64,000 nucleotides of DNA from Ornithobacterium rhinotracheale (GCF_004088395.1 NZ_CP035107.1:1069001-1133000), one strand, 5' to 3'. Numbered from the stretch's first letter, positions 35,818 to 44,572 are shown. Numbers and translations are program-made. Notes: a model not told the origin generated them from the letters alone.

Positions 35818-36255
35818 GAAACACTAAGATTATTGATGCAGAAGGAAGGGTCTTTATAGAAGACCAAAAGTGGCAATGAAATACATCTGGATACCACAGG
35901 AGGTAATATAAACATAACGGCACCAGAGACTATGACATTTAACTGTAAGAATTTGAATATCAATGTAGGGCAGAATATGACAACCAATGTAGGAATGAAT
36001 AAGTCTGATGCAATCGGAATGAATCATAGTGAAAGTGTAGGAGCTATTAAAACCACCTCTGTAGTAGGTGATGCTAATATGTATATCACGGGTAAATTAA
36101 CGGAAATAATAGAGGGTGATGTTAGTTCAAAAGTTAGTGGGGAAAGAAAGGATTTAGTTAAAGGTGTAATAGAAATAATTAGTGAGGATAAAATAAAAAA
36201 GCAGGCTAAGGATTCTATAAGAAATAATAGTGGAGAAAAAAGTAACACTTTTTAA
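35818..36255 (+). pseudogene. Second orphan VgrG tail, frameshifted
   Basis: The sequence first reads NTKIIDAEGRVFIEDQ in one frame, then by a one-base shift near 35,863-35,867 continues as TKSGNEIHLDTTGGNINITAPETMTFNCKNL... to MNHSESVGAIKTTSVVGDANMYITGKLTE...RNNSGEKSNTF. The resulting protein would be only the VgrG needle and tail. The middle 120 bp are nearly identical to the tails at 34,547 and 39,108. The end (NNSGEKSNTF) is like that of the full vgrG, and an effector gene follows after 2 bp, as after vgrG. Confidence 0.8.
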
Positions 36256-36257
36256 TT

Positions 36258-37583
36258 ATGAGTAGAACAAGAATTGTAAATGGAAAAACTTTTATACATA
36301 CGGAAAAAAGTCATTTGCTTTATTCTGGAAAAAGTTTGATTTTTTCAGCCCAAAAAACCATAAGTGAAGAAGGTCAAAAAGATGGTGTAATTTATGGAGA
36401 AGATTTTGAGATGGAGGATTTAGAAAAATCTTCTAAATCTGATTTAATAAAAGAGGCTTATTGGATAGACAAAGAATCGTCAAATAAAACTAATTTAATG
36501 AATATATCATCTAATGAAATAAATTTTTATATAAAATTAGATAAGAGTACAATAGGGAAAACTATTAAGTTGACTATAAGATCTTTAGATCTTGTTTTTG
36601 ACGATAATATTTCGGTTGAAAGTTCTTTCCTAGTAAAAAAAGAAGAAATGTTTTTTAAATTTAACTTAAATGCAGAAAATTTTCAACGAGGAGGAGATGC
36701 AATACAGAAATTATATTTTCTTATTGAAATAGATGATGAAAAATATAAATATCCTTTATCAAAGGATGATTATCTCAAAGTACATGTAGTACACTATATA
36801 CCACAAGTAATGAGAGCACAGAATCCATCATGGGAAGTCGCAGCTAAATTACAAGATAGGTGGTTCAAAGGAAACGCTAGCAGTGAGCCTTGGAAAAACC
36901 CAGTGATATTTAAAAACCTTTTGGATTGGATCCTGAAATATAGTCGAGTTAAGGATGTTTATGATGAGATTATTACAGAACTCTGGAAAACGGATAATGC
37001 AATAAAAGAGTTAAAAAAAATGATTAAACAAATGACAACGGATTCTAATGTTAACTTAAAATTACCATCTAAAAGAGGTGAAAAATCTTATTTCGGGGTT
37101 TATTCTTCAGATATAAAGAGTTATCAAGGTGTAAAACAACCAAAACTTAATAATGATAAAAGAACAGAAAATATGCCTTTATTTGAGAGGTTTTATTATC
37201 AGTCTAAATCTTATGAAATAAGTTTATTTGAGCCGTTAGACGATTTAACAGGAGCATTAGCATCATTTTCTTTTCGTGTTATAGGTATTGGATCAATAAC
37301 AAATACTGGTAATGGTTATTTAGTAGATATAACCAAAATAGGAATATATATAAAAGATTCCTTTGACTTTATAACAGATGGAGAAAGTTTAGGCTATTGG
37401 TCAATTATAGATAACAATGTAGAGAAATTAAACCCATTTAATTCAGATTATTACAAAATTACCAATAATTCATATCAAAAGTATAGAAAGGATTATGGGA
37501 AAGGAATGGATTTTAATTTGTATTCTGACATAAAGTATCTATCCGTTAACTACAATTTTTTTGCGAAAAAAAATGAATTATAA
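36258..37583 (+). CDS. DUF6402-like T6SS effector
   Basis: 441 residues, no signal peptide, starting 2 bp after a VgrG tail. The N-terminus (RIVNGKTFIHTEKSHLLYSGKSLIFSAQK...DGVIYGEDFE) has the same plan as that of the effector at 32,790. A middle Ig-like domain (about 60-190) precedes a C-terminal region with AAKLQDRWF, DDLTGALASFSFRVIGIGSI, KIGIYIKDSFDFITD and LGYWSI, a set of motifs I associate with DUF6402 proteins, often encoded next to T6SS genes. Its enzymatic activity is not known. The membrane protein overlapping its 3' end is the likely immunity protein. Confidence 0.7.
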   Translation: MSRTRIVNGKTFIHTEKSHLLYSGKSLIFSAQKTISEEGQKDGVIYGEDFEMEDLEKSSKSDLIKEAYWIDKESSNKTNLMNISSNEINFYIKLDKSTIGKTIKLTIRSLDLVFDDNISVESSFLVKKEEMFFKFNLNAENFQRGGDAIQKLYFLIEIDDEKYKYPLSKDDYLKVHVVHYIPQVMRAQNPSWEVAAKLQDRWFKGNASSEPWKNPVIFKNLLDWILKYSRVKDVYDEIITELWKTDNAIKELKKMIKQMTTDSNVNLKLPSKRGEKSYFGVYSSDIKSYQGVKQPKLNNDKRTENMPLFERFYYQSKSYEISLFEPLDDLTGALASFSFRVIGIGSITNTGNGYLVDITKIGIYIKDSFDFITDGESLGYWSIIDNNVEKLNPFNSDYYKITNNSYQKYRKDYGKGMDFNLYSDIKYLSVNYNFFAKKNEL

Positions 37584-38061
37584 CTTAGTAAGATATATAA
37601 TTTTAAGTACGCTATTTTATTTATCTGTGGTAATTATTTTTATGATTTCAGAAATAGCACAAGGAAACAAAATATCTTTGGTGCAATTTTATTTTTTATC
37701 AAGTAATAAATATTTACCATATATGTATGTTTCTATTTCATCAATTTTGTTTTTCACACTTCTAATTATAATGGAGGGCAAGAAGCAAAATACTTGGAAG
37801 TTTTATTTGTTATTCCATACTTTTTGGTTTTTACTTATCATTATATTTTCAAGTTTCTTGTACACCTATTTTCAAATAGTATATTCAGATGAGTACAATA
37901 AAGGCTTATTGGAAAATTACTATATAATAGAAAGATTTTTTATTAATACGTCTGATATTTTTATTTTAGGATTATTTTATCTTCTTTTTGCAATACCTTA
38001 TAATATAGTTATTTTTATTATAACAATCTATTTAATAAACTTTTATGTTAAAAAGGTATAG
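37573..38061 (+). CDS. Putative four-helix membrane immunity protein
   Basis: About 162 residues from the ATG at 37,573, overlapping the effector stop by 11 bp. Four hydrophobic segments (near residues 8-26, 45-62, 74-98 and 128-158) make it an integral inner-membrane protein. Membrane-located immunity suggests the cognate toxin (36,258) acts on or at the inner membrane, which is an inference from location only. Confidence 0.6.
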   Translation: MNYNLVRYIILSTLFYLSVVIIFMISEIAQGNKISLVQFYFLSSNKYLPYMYVSISSILFFTLLIIMEGKKQNTWKFYLLFHTFWFLLIIIFSSFLYTYFQIVYSDEYNKGLLENYYIIERFFINTSDIFILGLFYLLFAIPYNIVIFIITIYLINFYVKKV

Positions 38062-38102
38062 TATATTATTTATAGAAGTGGCAGTAAAATAACAGGAAAA
38101 GC

Positions 38103-38483
38103 ATGAATAAACGGAAAACAATTCTAATAATCATAGTTGGAGTATTTTTATTTTGTAAAGTTTCTGACTCTATATCAGTAAAATTATACAAAAAATATAG
38201 TAAAGATGGTCAGTATAGTGTATATGGGACGAAAACATTCCCTGATTTGTTAATGCCAAAAATGCCAGGGCAAGGAGGAGATGTTGAAGGAACAATTTAC
38301 TTATATGATGAAATAGAAAATAAGATATTGTATTCATCAAAAATACCATCAATACACCTTATATATAGCTCTTTCGAGTTCAGTGAACGAACAGCATATT
38401 TTGTAGGAGATGAGTTGGTACCTAATATTTTAACTCCATGGGTTTTACCTAGACCTATAAAAAATGACTATAAAAAAAGATAA
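38103..38483 (+). CDS. Small anchored protein, DUF6201-like
   Basis: 126 residues with one N-terminal membrane segment and an exported domain: YSKDGQYSVYGTK, MPKMPGQGGDVEGTIYLYDE and a C-terminal LVPNILTPWVLPRPI. The DGQY...MPGxGGDxxG...LYDE pattern resembles DUF6201 proteins of enterobacteria, which I recall only by pattern. It is probably an orphan or second immunity protein behind the DUF6402-like pair. Confidence 0.5.
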   Translation: MNKRKTILIIIVGVFLFCKVSDSISVKLYKKYSKDGQYSVYGTKTFPDLLMPKMPGQGGDVEGTIYLYDEIENKILYSSKIPSIHLIYSSFEFSERTAYFVGDELVPNILTPWVLPRPIKNDYKKR

Positions 38484-38485
38484 AT

Positions 38486-38887
38486 GATACTATAGTTACT
38501 TGTTCTCCAAATGGAGTAATATTAGAAAAAGAAATAAAAAAAAAGGATTTTTATTATCGTCAGACTTTTAATAGAAAAGGGATAATAACTATGAGTTATA
38601 AAAGTGAAAAGGTAAAAGAAAATAAAGATAAAGTCAGTTATTTCATAAATGAACAAAAAGAGTTTGTCAGTGGGAGATTAGATAAAGTAAAATATACTAT
38701 TAGTTTGGAAAAAGAAGATGAGGAAATTTTTGTAAAATGTGGAAATTGGATAGATTATGATGGAAATGGAAATATAGAAAATATAGAACGATATATACCT
38801 TGTGAATATGAAAAAATAAATTTTGAAGAACAAAAAATAAAGCAATTGGAAGAACAAAAAATGGAAAACTTAAAAAAAATCCTTTAG
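38486..38887 (+). CDS. Fragment without start, orphan module remnant
   Basis: The open frame begins inside the previous gene without an ATG and reads NDTIVTCSPNGVILEKEIKKKDFYYRQ...; the first ATG is at 38,591, giving 98 residues. The C-terminus is a charged coiled-coil-like EEQKIKQLEEQKMENLKKI. It seems to be the 3' part of a gene whose 5' part was lost. No family is recognised. Confidence 0.35.
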   Translation, partial: DTIVTCSPNGVILEKEIKKKDFYYRQTFNRKGIITMSYKSEKVKENKDKVSYFINEQKEFVSGRLDKVKYTISLEKEDEEIFVKCGNWIDYDGNGNIENIERYIPCEYEKINFEEQKIKQLEEQKMENLKKIL

Positions 38888-38931
38888 ATGAGTTTTATGA
38901 AGATATAACTAATGAGAAATAATTGTATTAA

Positions 38932-39780
38932 TACGCCGAAAGACCCTATGTCATCGGTAGCCACTACAACGGAAAAAACAAAAGTGGGTATGCTACGAAA
39001 GATAATAGTGTGAAAGTGATACAAACCAGAAGTGGACATATCGTTAAATTCACAGAAGACGAGAGTATTATCATAACTGATAAAAGTGGTAATGAAATAC
39101 ATTTGGATACCACAGGGGGTAATATAAACATAACAGCACCAGAGACTATGACATTTAACTGTAAGAATTTGAATATCAATGTAGGGCAAAATATGACAAC
39201 CAATGTAGGAATGAATAAGTCTGATGGTATAGGACTAAACCATATTGAAAATGTAGGAACTAGATCTGCCGAAATACTTCAACAATCGTCTGGGTATGTA
39301 GTACAGGCAATGTCTTTTTTTCCTAAGTTAGCTTTTAATTTGTTACTAGGCTCTTTAGATAAAGTAGTTCCAGAAGTACAATCTCATATTAACAAAAATT
39401 ACGGGGTCTGCCCTTCTCATTCTCAAATAGCCAAAGATTCTTACAAGCACCCCTTAAATAGAATTTCTGCAACTCTTGCAAAACATGCAGTAGAAGATGT
39501 AGGTAGAAAATATCAAACGGGGAAATATGGTGCTAAAGAACTAGCCGACTATATTGCCAATACTTACTTTGTGCATCCTTCTTCTCCTAAGGCCAACTGG
39601 GTATATGAGAAATACCTAGATAAATGGATAAATAATCAAAATCCAGAATTTCTTAAAACATTAGAGTATGGTAACATTTACGAACATACTCATAAAGAGG
39701 TTGAAGCTATTAGTGATAAAAGTATTAAAAAGTTAAAAAAAATTATTGAATTTCTAGATAAAGAAACAAAGGAAAAATAG
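38932..39780 (+). CDS. Third orphan VgrG tail fused to a toxin domain (partial)
   Basis: The frame opens right after a stop and has no ATG; GTG at 39,010 is possible. It starts AERPYVIGSHYNGKNKSGYAT, the conserved VgrG block that follows the OB domain, and runs through the needle (DKSGNEIHLDTTGG...MNKSDGIGLNHIENVG). At GTRSAEILQQ it switches to about 175 residues of helical sequence (SFFPKLAFNLLLGSLDKVVPEVQSHI...KYGAKELADYIANTYF...YEKYLDKWI) that I cannot assign. It is probably the C-terminal toxin module of an evolved VgrG, with the lipoprotein 8 bp downstream as immunity. Confidence 0.65.
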   Translation, partial: YAERPYVIGSHYNGKNKSGYATKDNSVKVIQTRSGHIVKFTEDESIIITDKSGNEIHLDTTGGNINITAPETMTFNCKNLNINVGQNMTTNVGMNKSDGIGLNHIENVGTRSAEILQQSSGYVVQAMSFFPKLAFNLLLGSLDKVVPEVQSHINKNYGVCPSHSQIAKDSYKHPLNRISATLAKHAVEDVGRKYQTGKYGAKELADYIANTYFVHPSSPKANWVYEKYLDKWINNQNPEFLKTLEYGNIYEHTHKEVEAISDKSIKKLKKIIEFLDKETKEK

Positions 39781-39788
39781 CATTAGTT

Positions 39789-40568
39789 ATGAAAAAACAT
39801 ATATTATTACTCCCCATATTGTTAACTATATTAATTCAGTGTAAACATATGAAAAAAGAAAGTATAGATGTTTCGCAAGCGATTATAAAAGTAGATTCTT
39901 GCGGATTGAGTTACAAAGGTCACAAGTTAGAACTAGGCGTTCCTATCTCGGAATGGGAAAAAGTATTGGGTAAACCTAGTAGAGATACTGATTTGGCTTT
40001 TGTTTGGGATGATTTGGGCATAGCAATAGACGACTGGCAGAATAGAGATGGAAAAGTAACTGCCGTATATATTTTCTTTCTTAATTTGGATAGCCCTGAG
40101 GCGAACGAAGGTTTGCTTAATTATGCAAGTGATTGGGTGAAATTTGATGAAAAAAAATATAGAAATGGAAGGGTTCCAATGACAGAAGAAAGAATAAATG
40201 AAATAAGAGAAGAATCTTCTCCCAAGAATTATATTTACCCATTCAAAGTTTATGAAGGAGTAGTAAACTTACAGGGTTATCCTGTAAAATCCGGGATGAA
40301 AGTGGAAGAAATCAATAAATATCGGGAAAAGCTACCCGGGGAATATACTAAGTTTGGTTATATAGACCAAGATATAGATGGCGTAAATGATTCAGGAGTT
40401 ACCACCAAGACCTTTGGGGGCGATTATCGAGCGCCAGGCTATGAATGCAAAGACGGTAGGCTTCAATATTTTGAACTTACTTATACTGCTACGGGTTCTT
40501 TAGAATATCTTAAAATAGGTTATGAGTCTAAGGAAGAATATCAAAATAGGAAAGAATTTAGAGAATAA
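39789..40568 (+). CDS. Putative immunity lipoprotein
   Basis: 259 residues with a lipoprotein signal (TILIQC, Cys18). The mature part has GHKLELGVPISEWEKVLGKPSR and VWDDLGIAIDDWQNRDGKVTAVYIFF, then a second half with VKSGMKVEEINKYREKLPGEYTKFG that repeats the same theme. This suggests two related lobes. Similar lipoproteins are common in Bacteroidota; I have a weak recollection of a DUF7738 name for them. It is likely immunity to the preceding toxin module. Confidence 0.5.
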   Translation: MKKHILLLPILLTILIQCKHMKKESIDVSQAIIKVDSCGLSYKGHKLELGVPISEWEKVLGKPSRDTDLAFVWDDLGIAIDDWQNRDGKVTAVYIFFLNLDSPEANEGLLNYASDWVKFDEKKYRNGRVPMTEERINEIREESSPKNYIYPFKVYEGVVNLQGYPVKSGMKVEEINKYREKLPGEYTKFGYIDQDIDGVNDSGVTTKTFGGDYRAPGYECKDGRLQYFELTYTATGSLEYLKIGYESKEEYQNRKEFRE

Positions 40569-40570
40569 AA

Positions 40571-41002
40571 ATGAAAAAGAATATAGTATTGATTTTGGTG
40601 CTGCTTACTATTTTAATCCAGTGCAAGGAAATGAAAAAAGAAAGATCACTATATTATATTGGAAAATTATTAAAAATAGAAACATATTTTTTATTATTTT
40701 TTATAATTACATCTATTTTATTTAATTTAAATGAAGATTTGCATAAATATTTTAACAGATTAGAAGAGATTCATACTTTCAACGAAGTATTTGCATTAAT
40801 AGTGACTATTTGCTACGCTTTATTTTTCTGGTTCCTTTTGTGTTTTCCTATTTTCTGGTTGTTTAAATTAATTGTTTTAACAAAGCAAAAATGTTGGAAG
40901 GTATATTGGAAATTTTTTTCACTTGTTACAGTATTATATTTAATAAGTTTAATAGCTTGGTTTTCCTTGTATTTAATAAATTTACGTCGGATTCATTTAT
41001 AG
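40571..41002 (+). CDS. Chimeric immunity-like membrane protein
   Basis: 143 residues. The first 24 (MKKNIVLILVLLTILIQCKE) copy the lipoprotein signal of the preceding gene almost exactly. The remainder is unrelated and has three or four membrane helices (FLLFFIITSILF, EVFALIVTICYALFFWFLLCFPIFWLF, LVTVLYLISLIAWFSLYLI). The join looks like an unequal recombination that put a lipoprotein leader onto a membrane immunity protein. Whether Cys18 is still lipidated is uncertain. Confidence 0.5.
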   Translation: MKKNIVLILVLLTILIQCKEMKKERSLYYIGKLLKIETYFLLFFIITSILFNLNEDLHKYFNRLEEIHTFNEVFALIVTICYALFFWFLLCFPIFWLFKLIVLTKQKCWKVYWKFFSLVTVLYLISLIAWFSLYLINLRRIHL

Positions 41003-41035
41003 CACAAAGATGCTTAAGAGAACAAAAGATGAAGA

Positions 41036-41105
41036 AACAGAATATAAACTTGATTTTAAGGTATATAATTGGGAATTAATAAAGAATATCTGAAAGCCCC
41101 CATAA
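41036..41105 (+). repeat. Remnant of the 35,191-35,260 toxin end
   Basis: About 70 bp (EYKLDFKVYNW... then KEYLKAPI in a shifted frame) is nearly identical to 35191-35260 at the end of the 34,472 toxin module. One base is missing in the GGAAGTAATAAAG stretch, so the frame changes. It marks a recombination join in front of the Ntox44 gene. Confidence 0.75.
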
Positions 41106-42043
41106 GAAAACCCTCTATTGTGTTGATAGTGAGTGTTAAAGGGAAAGCAAAAGCACTTCCGAAAGAGGAAATTACCTACAAAGTAACAAGATTTAATATA
41201 CGGCCGACAGAGGAAGATAAAAAACGAGTTCGTTGGGTAGTAAAAGTGGATGATAAAAAGGAGAAACAATCACAAAAAGGGATGAGTCTTAAACTAAAAA
41301 TAAAGGAAGAATGGGCAGGGAAACAAATTGTGGTAATGCCTTACTTACAAAAGCCTACAGAAAGTGTGAGTGCTAAGACTAAGGTTGGGAAATGTGATCA
41401 TATAGATGGAGCAAGAAATGTAGCTTTATATATCGAGCAAGAAATAAAAAAGAATACACAGAGTAATATAGCAGGGAGTATAAGGTATTATGCATCATAT
41501 GAGGAATATGAAAAAAGATTCAAAGAATGGAAAAGTAGAAATATATTGGGACAACTTTTAAGTCAGCCTGAACCGCAAAATTTGCTAAAAGCTAGAATAT
41601 TATGGACAGAAAGAGTTTTTAAGAATAGACCTTGGGATCATAAACCTATAATAAGAGATAATTTTAAAGAATTTGCAATTGAAAGGAGGGAATATTCAAA
41701 TGTCTCTAAAAAGTATGTTACATATAAAAGTTATTTTCATAAGTATGGAGAATATGACTACTTTTATGATGTGTGGTCTAATATACACTATGGTTATGTT
41801 GGATTAAGCGTTGGTTTCAGTGAAGACACATTATTAGATGGAGCTGATTTAGCCCAAATAATAGATAGTTCTGGAGGGAACTCTAAGGATACAGAGGATG
41901 ATAAAATAGGGTTTTCGTTATATTATAAATATGGCAAGTATGCAGAAAAGCTGACAGCACAAGATATTTTAGATGCTTTAGAGATTGCTCCTCTAAAAGA
42001 GAGCAAGAAAAAACATAAATGCTACAATAATGAAAATAAATAA
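41069..42043 (+). CDS. Ntox44-type polymorphic toxin without its N-terminus
   Basis: An open frame of 324 codons with no ATG near its beginning (TTG at 41,069 is the first candidate). Residues 15-110 form an Ig-like segment (EEITYKVTRFNIRPTEEDKKRVRWVVKVDD). The C-terminal half matches polymorphic toxin type 44: ILWTERVFKNRPWDHKP, FYDVWSNIHYGYVGLSVGFSEDTLLDGADLAQI and a closing DKIGFSLYYKYG. Ntox44 is a toxin domain found at the ends of polymorphic and T6SS effectors; its target is not stated here because I am not sure of it. The front of the effector seems lost and replaced by the join at 41,036-41,105. The immunity gene overlaps by 14 bp. Confidence 0.75.
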   Translation: MGINKEYLKAPIRKPSIVLIVSVKGKAKALPKEEITYKVTRFNIRPTEEDKKRVRWVVKVDDKKEKQSQKGMSLKLKIKEEWAGKQIVVMPYLQKPTESVSAKTKVGKCDHIDGARNVALYIEQEIKKNTQSNIAGSIRYYASYEEYEKRFKEWKSRNILGQLLSQPEPQNLLKARILWTERVFKNRPWDHKPIIRDNFKEFAIERREYSNVSKKYVTYKSYFHKYGEYDYFYDVWSNIHYGYVGLSVGFSEDTLLDGADLAQIIDSSGGNSKDTEDDKIGFSLYYKYGKYAEKLTAQDILDALEIAPLKESKKKHKCYNNENK

Positions 42044-42404
42044 TATTCAAAAAAGTTTATACTTTTTTCTGACATTGTTAATCGTTCTAATCATATATTT
42101 TGTTTATAACTTTACTCGTCCCACTATTATATTTCATACCCATAATAAAGAGATAGGTTATTTAGGAAAAATAGTAAATTTAGATGGAAATATTTATAAA
42201 TTGTATGTACAAAATCATATTTCACAATACAAGTTACCACATATTTGGGATTGGGACAATGAAGACCAAGTCGCAATATTTACACATAATTATAATGATT
42301 TATTGACAAAAAAAGAGATTGATTTTTGGAAATTAGAAATTTACCTAGATGAAGAAGGAAAATATAAGAATCACATTAAAACGAGATACTTTTGGCAAAA
42401 GTGA
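42030..42404 (+). CDS. Putative immunity protein for the Ntox44 toxin
   Basis: 124 residues with one membrane anchor (residues 10-27) and an exported beta-rich domain (IIFHTHNKEIGYLGKIVNLDGNIYKLYVQ...). It overlaps the toxin gene by 14 bp. The anchored periplasmic topology suggests the toxin is neutralised in the periplasm. Confidence 0.6.
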   Translation: MKINNIQKSLYFFLTLLIVLIIYFVYNFTRPTIIFHTHNKEIGYLGKIVNLDGNIYKLYVQNHISQYKLPHIWDWDNEDQVAIFTHNYNDLLTKKEIDFWKLEIYLDEEGKYKNHIKTRYFWQK

Positions 42405-42454
42405 AGCAATAGTTATTTCAAAATAATAGAACAAGTAATTAGGGAAAAGTAGTT

Positions 42455-43480
42455 ATGAAGACAAACCTATATAAAGTCCAAAGTGGAGATACATTAGAGT
42501 CAATAGCTAAGAAGTTGAACATTTCTCGTGAAGCGTTGAGGCGTCATCATAATACTTATTGTGATTTAGAACACCTTATAGAAAAAGACCTTCAAGGTAT
42601 TAGAGAAGTACATATTCCTTCAGATGAAAAAATTATAGAAATTCAAATGTATGAGCAAGAGTTAGCAAAAATATTTAGGTTGCCATCTTCCTATTTGAAT
42701 ACTGATTTTTATTTCCCTAATTACGAAGTAACAGAACACATAAAGCAAGATGATAAAGATAAAATAATTATTACTTACGATGTTTCTATTGCTTTTAAGA
42801 AAAAGAATGACAAAGGCTTGGTATTCGAAGTACAAACACATAATTTCAAAAAAGATAAACAAATACCAGATGATAAAATAAGTTTGATATCCCTTGCTTG
42901 TATGAAAAGTATCTTACCTATACAACTGGTTGTCTTGAATAATGGCAAGCTATATCAATTGTATGATCACGATGCTATTATTAACAAATTTGAAAGCAAC
43001 AGAAAGGATTTCGAAGATTTTTTTATTGGGGAAATATACAGTAATTACATAAATAAATTTTATAGCACCATCAAAAATGAAGTTTATATTTTCAATCAAA
43101 TTCGTTCCACTTTATTGTATCAGTTGTTATTTCCTGAAAGGAAATATTTACGAGAGGAAAATGAATGGAAAGCTACATTTTATGTTGTTCCCAATTCTTT
43201 TCCATTAGAGTGTAAATTCAATTCAACACACCATTTTGAAGATAATAATACCATTAAAATAAAAGGAATAATAGATGATAACTATAGCCTGCAAGAAATT
43301 TTGAAAGGAGTTAAGATTGAAGAAAATCAAAAAGAGGCTATAAATGGAGAAGTTGAACTCCACTATAATCTTAGTGAAGATAGCAAAATGTTAAAAAAAA
43401 TAACAGCCGAAATAGTGCTTTGGAATCACGGAGAATTGTACCTAAAACATTTTTTAACATTAGAAATGAAAAATCAATGA
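42455..43480 (+). CDS. LysM-domain protein of the T6SS island
   Basis: 341 residues, no signal peptide. The N-terminal LysM motif is NLYKVQSGDTLESIAKKLNISREALRRHHNTYC (residues 4-36). The remainder is a beta-rich region with two partly similar halves (ITYDVSIAFKKKNDKGLVFEVQTHNF near 110 and HYNLSEDSKMLKKITAEIVLWNHG near 300). Cytoplasmic LysM proteins lie beside VgrG/effector genes in Bacteroidota and may act as adaptors or as part of the spike complex. That role is an inference from position. Confidence 0.65.
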   Translation: MKTNLYKVQSGDTLESIAKKLNISREALRRHHNTYCDLEHLIEKDLQGIREVHIPSDEKIIEIQMYEQELAKIFRLPSSYLNTDFYFPNYEVTEHIKQDDKDKIIITYDVSIAFKKKNDKGLVFEVQTHNFKKDKQIPDDKISLISLACMKSILPIQLVVLNNGKLYQLYDHDAIINKFESNRKDFEDFFIGEIYSNYINKFYSTIKNEVYIFNQIRSTLLYQLLFPERKYLREENEWKATFYVVPNSFPLECKFNSTHHFEDNNTIKIKGIIDDNYSLQEILKGVKIEENQKEAINGEVELHYNLSEDSKMLKKITAEIVLWNHGELYLKHFLTLEMKNQ

Positions 43481-43533
43481 TTTTTTTATTACATTAGTGG
43501 AAAAATAAATTTTTATTTTTTAAGAAAAAAGAT

Positions 43534-43749
43534 ATGAGTAAAATAATTGAAGAAGGCTATATACTCGTTGGAACGAATAATATAAAAAAATTGTCGGATA
43601 ATAAATATGCAATAATTAATCCTTCTGGAAAAATATCTTATGATATGGTCTCTATAGATTATCCAAGTTCAGAAAAGGAGGAGCAGATGTGTTCTATATT
43701 AAGTAAATTAAGGTTAAATAATATAAAAAGTGGAATATTTCAATGTTAG
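43534..43749 (+). CDS. Small hypothetical protein, 71 aa
   Basis: Short soluble protein (MSKIIEEGYILVGTNNIKKLSDNKYAIINPSG...). It has no recognised domain. It overlaps the next frame by 7 bp. It may be the front part of a once longer toxin gene now split by a frameshift, or an independent small protein. Confidence 0.4.
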   Translation: MSKIIEEGYILVGTNNIKKLSDNKYAIINPSGKISYDMVSIDYPSSEKEEQMCSILSKLRLNNIKSGIFQC

Positions 43750-44030
43750 AGTCAGAGTTTAAAAGTACATTGTACTTATTATCAGATACAGGATCTGATG
43801 CCAATAAACTTGCTGAACACTTTTTTTCAGGTGAGGGAAAACTTTTTAGTTTTTCTAGTTCTACCAACCTTGCAAATGAAATTAAAAATTCAAATCAATT
43901 TGATGAATTCAAAAAAGCTCTTGATAATAAAATTAATAATGAAGCTAAAGACGGGTGTCTTAAAAAAGAAAAGGAAGACAAAGTATCAGCCATTTGTTAT
44001 AGGAGTTCATATAAAATTATAGAGGTATGA
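43743..44030 (+). CDS. Small hypothetical protein, likely toxin fragment, 95 aa
   Basis: 95 residues (LSDTGSDANKLAEHFFSGEGKLFSFSSSTNLANEIKNSNQFDEFKKALDNKI) with no known motif. It is followed with a 4-bp overlap by a membrane protein that looks like immunity. The overlap chain suggests a toxin-immunity module whose toxin has been shortened or broken. Confidence 0.4.
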   Translation: MLESEFKSTLYLLSDTGSDANKLAEHFFSGEGKLFSFSSSTNLANEIKNSNQFDEFKKALDNKINNEAKDGCLKKEKEDKVSAICYRSSYKIIEV

Positions 44031-44560
44031 AAGTGAAATATTTAGTCTCATTGTTTTTGTTTTTTTACTCATACATAGTTTTTGCTATAGGAGTTACTGA
44101 TTGGCGACAAACTACTCCTGGGGGAAATGAAATGAATAATTTTAATGACATATCATTAGTTTTTAAAAGTGGAAATACGGTTGATAATATTTTTAAATGG
44201 TACTTTTACAAAGATCATATTATCTGCATTATTGTTAATTCTTGGACTGATAATATGGAGTTTTCATATGCAGTGATTGATGAATCAACAGAACATGTAA
44301 AATTATTTAAAAATGAAAAAGAATGGAAGATTTATATTGAAAATTCAAAACTAAAACCAACTGTATGGACGAGATGGTATAGAGGTGATTGGTCTATATT
44401 TAATAATATTTTTAGTATTTTATATTTCCTTATTCCAGCAATCATTTTTTTACTATTTCTATTCAGAAAAAGCAATTCTTTGCTCAAAAAAATTATGTAT
44501 ATTGGATTTTTAATCTTATTACTTTATTATATATTAAATTTTTTCCCACAGAGTATTTAA
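44027..44560 (+). CDS. Putative membrane immunity protein
   Basis: 177 residues with a signal/anchor at residues 5-22, a periplasmic part (DWRQTTPGGNEMNNFNDISLVFKSGNTVDNIFKWYFYKDHIIC) and two C-terminal membrane helices (ILYFLIPAIIFLLFLF and ILLLYYILNFF). It overlaps the preceding small gene by 4 bp, so it is probably the immunity half of that module. Confidence 0.5.
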   Translation: MKVKYLVSLFLFFYSYIVFAIGVTDWRQTTPGGNEMNNFNDISLVFKSGNTVDNIFKWYFYKDHIICIIVNSWTDNMEFSYAVIDESTEHVKLFKNEKEWKIYIENSKLKPTVWTRWYRGDWSIFNNIFSILYFLIPAIIFLLFLFRKSNSLLKKIMYIGFLILLLYYILNFFPQSI

Positions 44561-44572
44561 TTCTAAAAAGTT

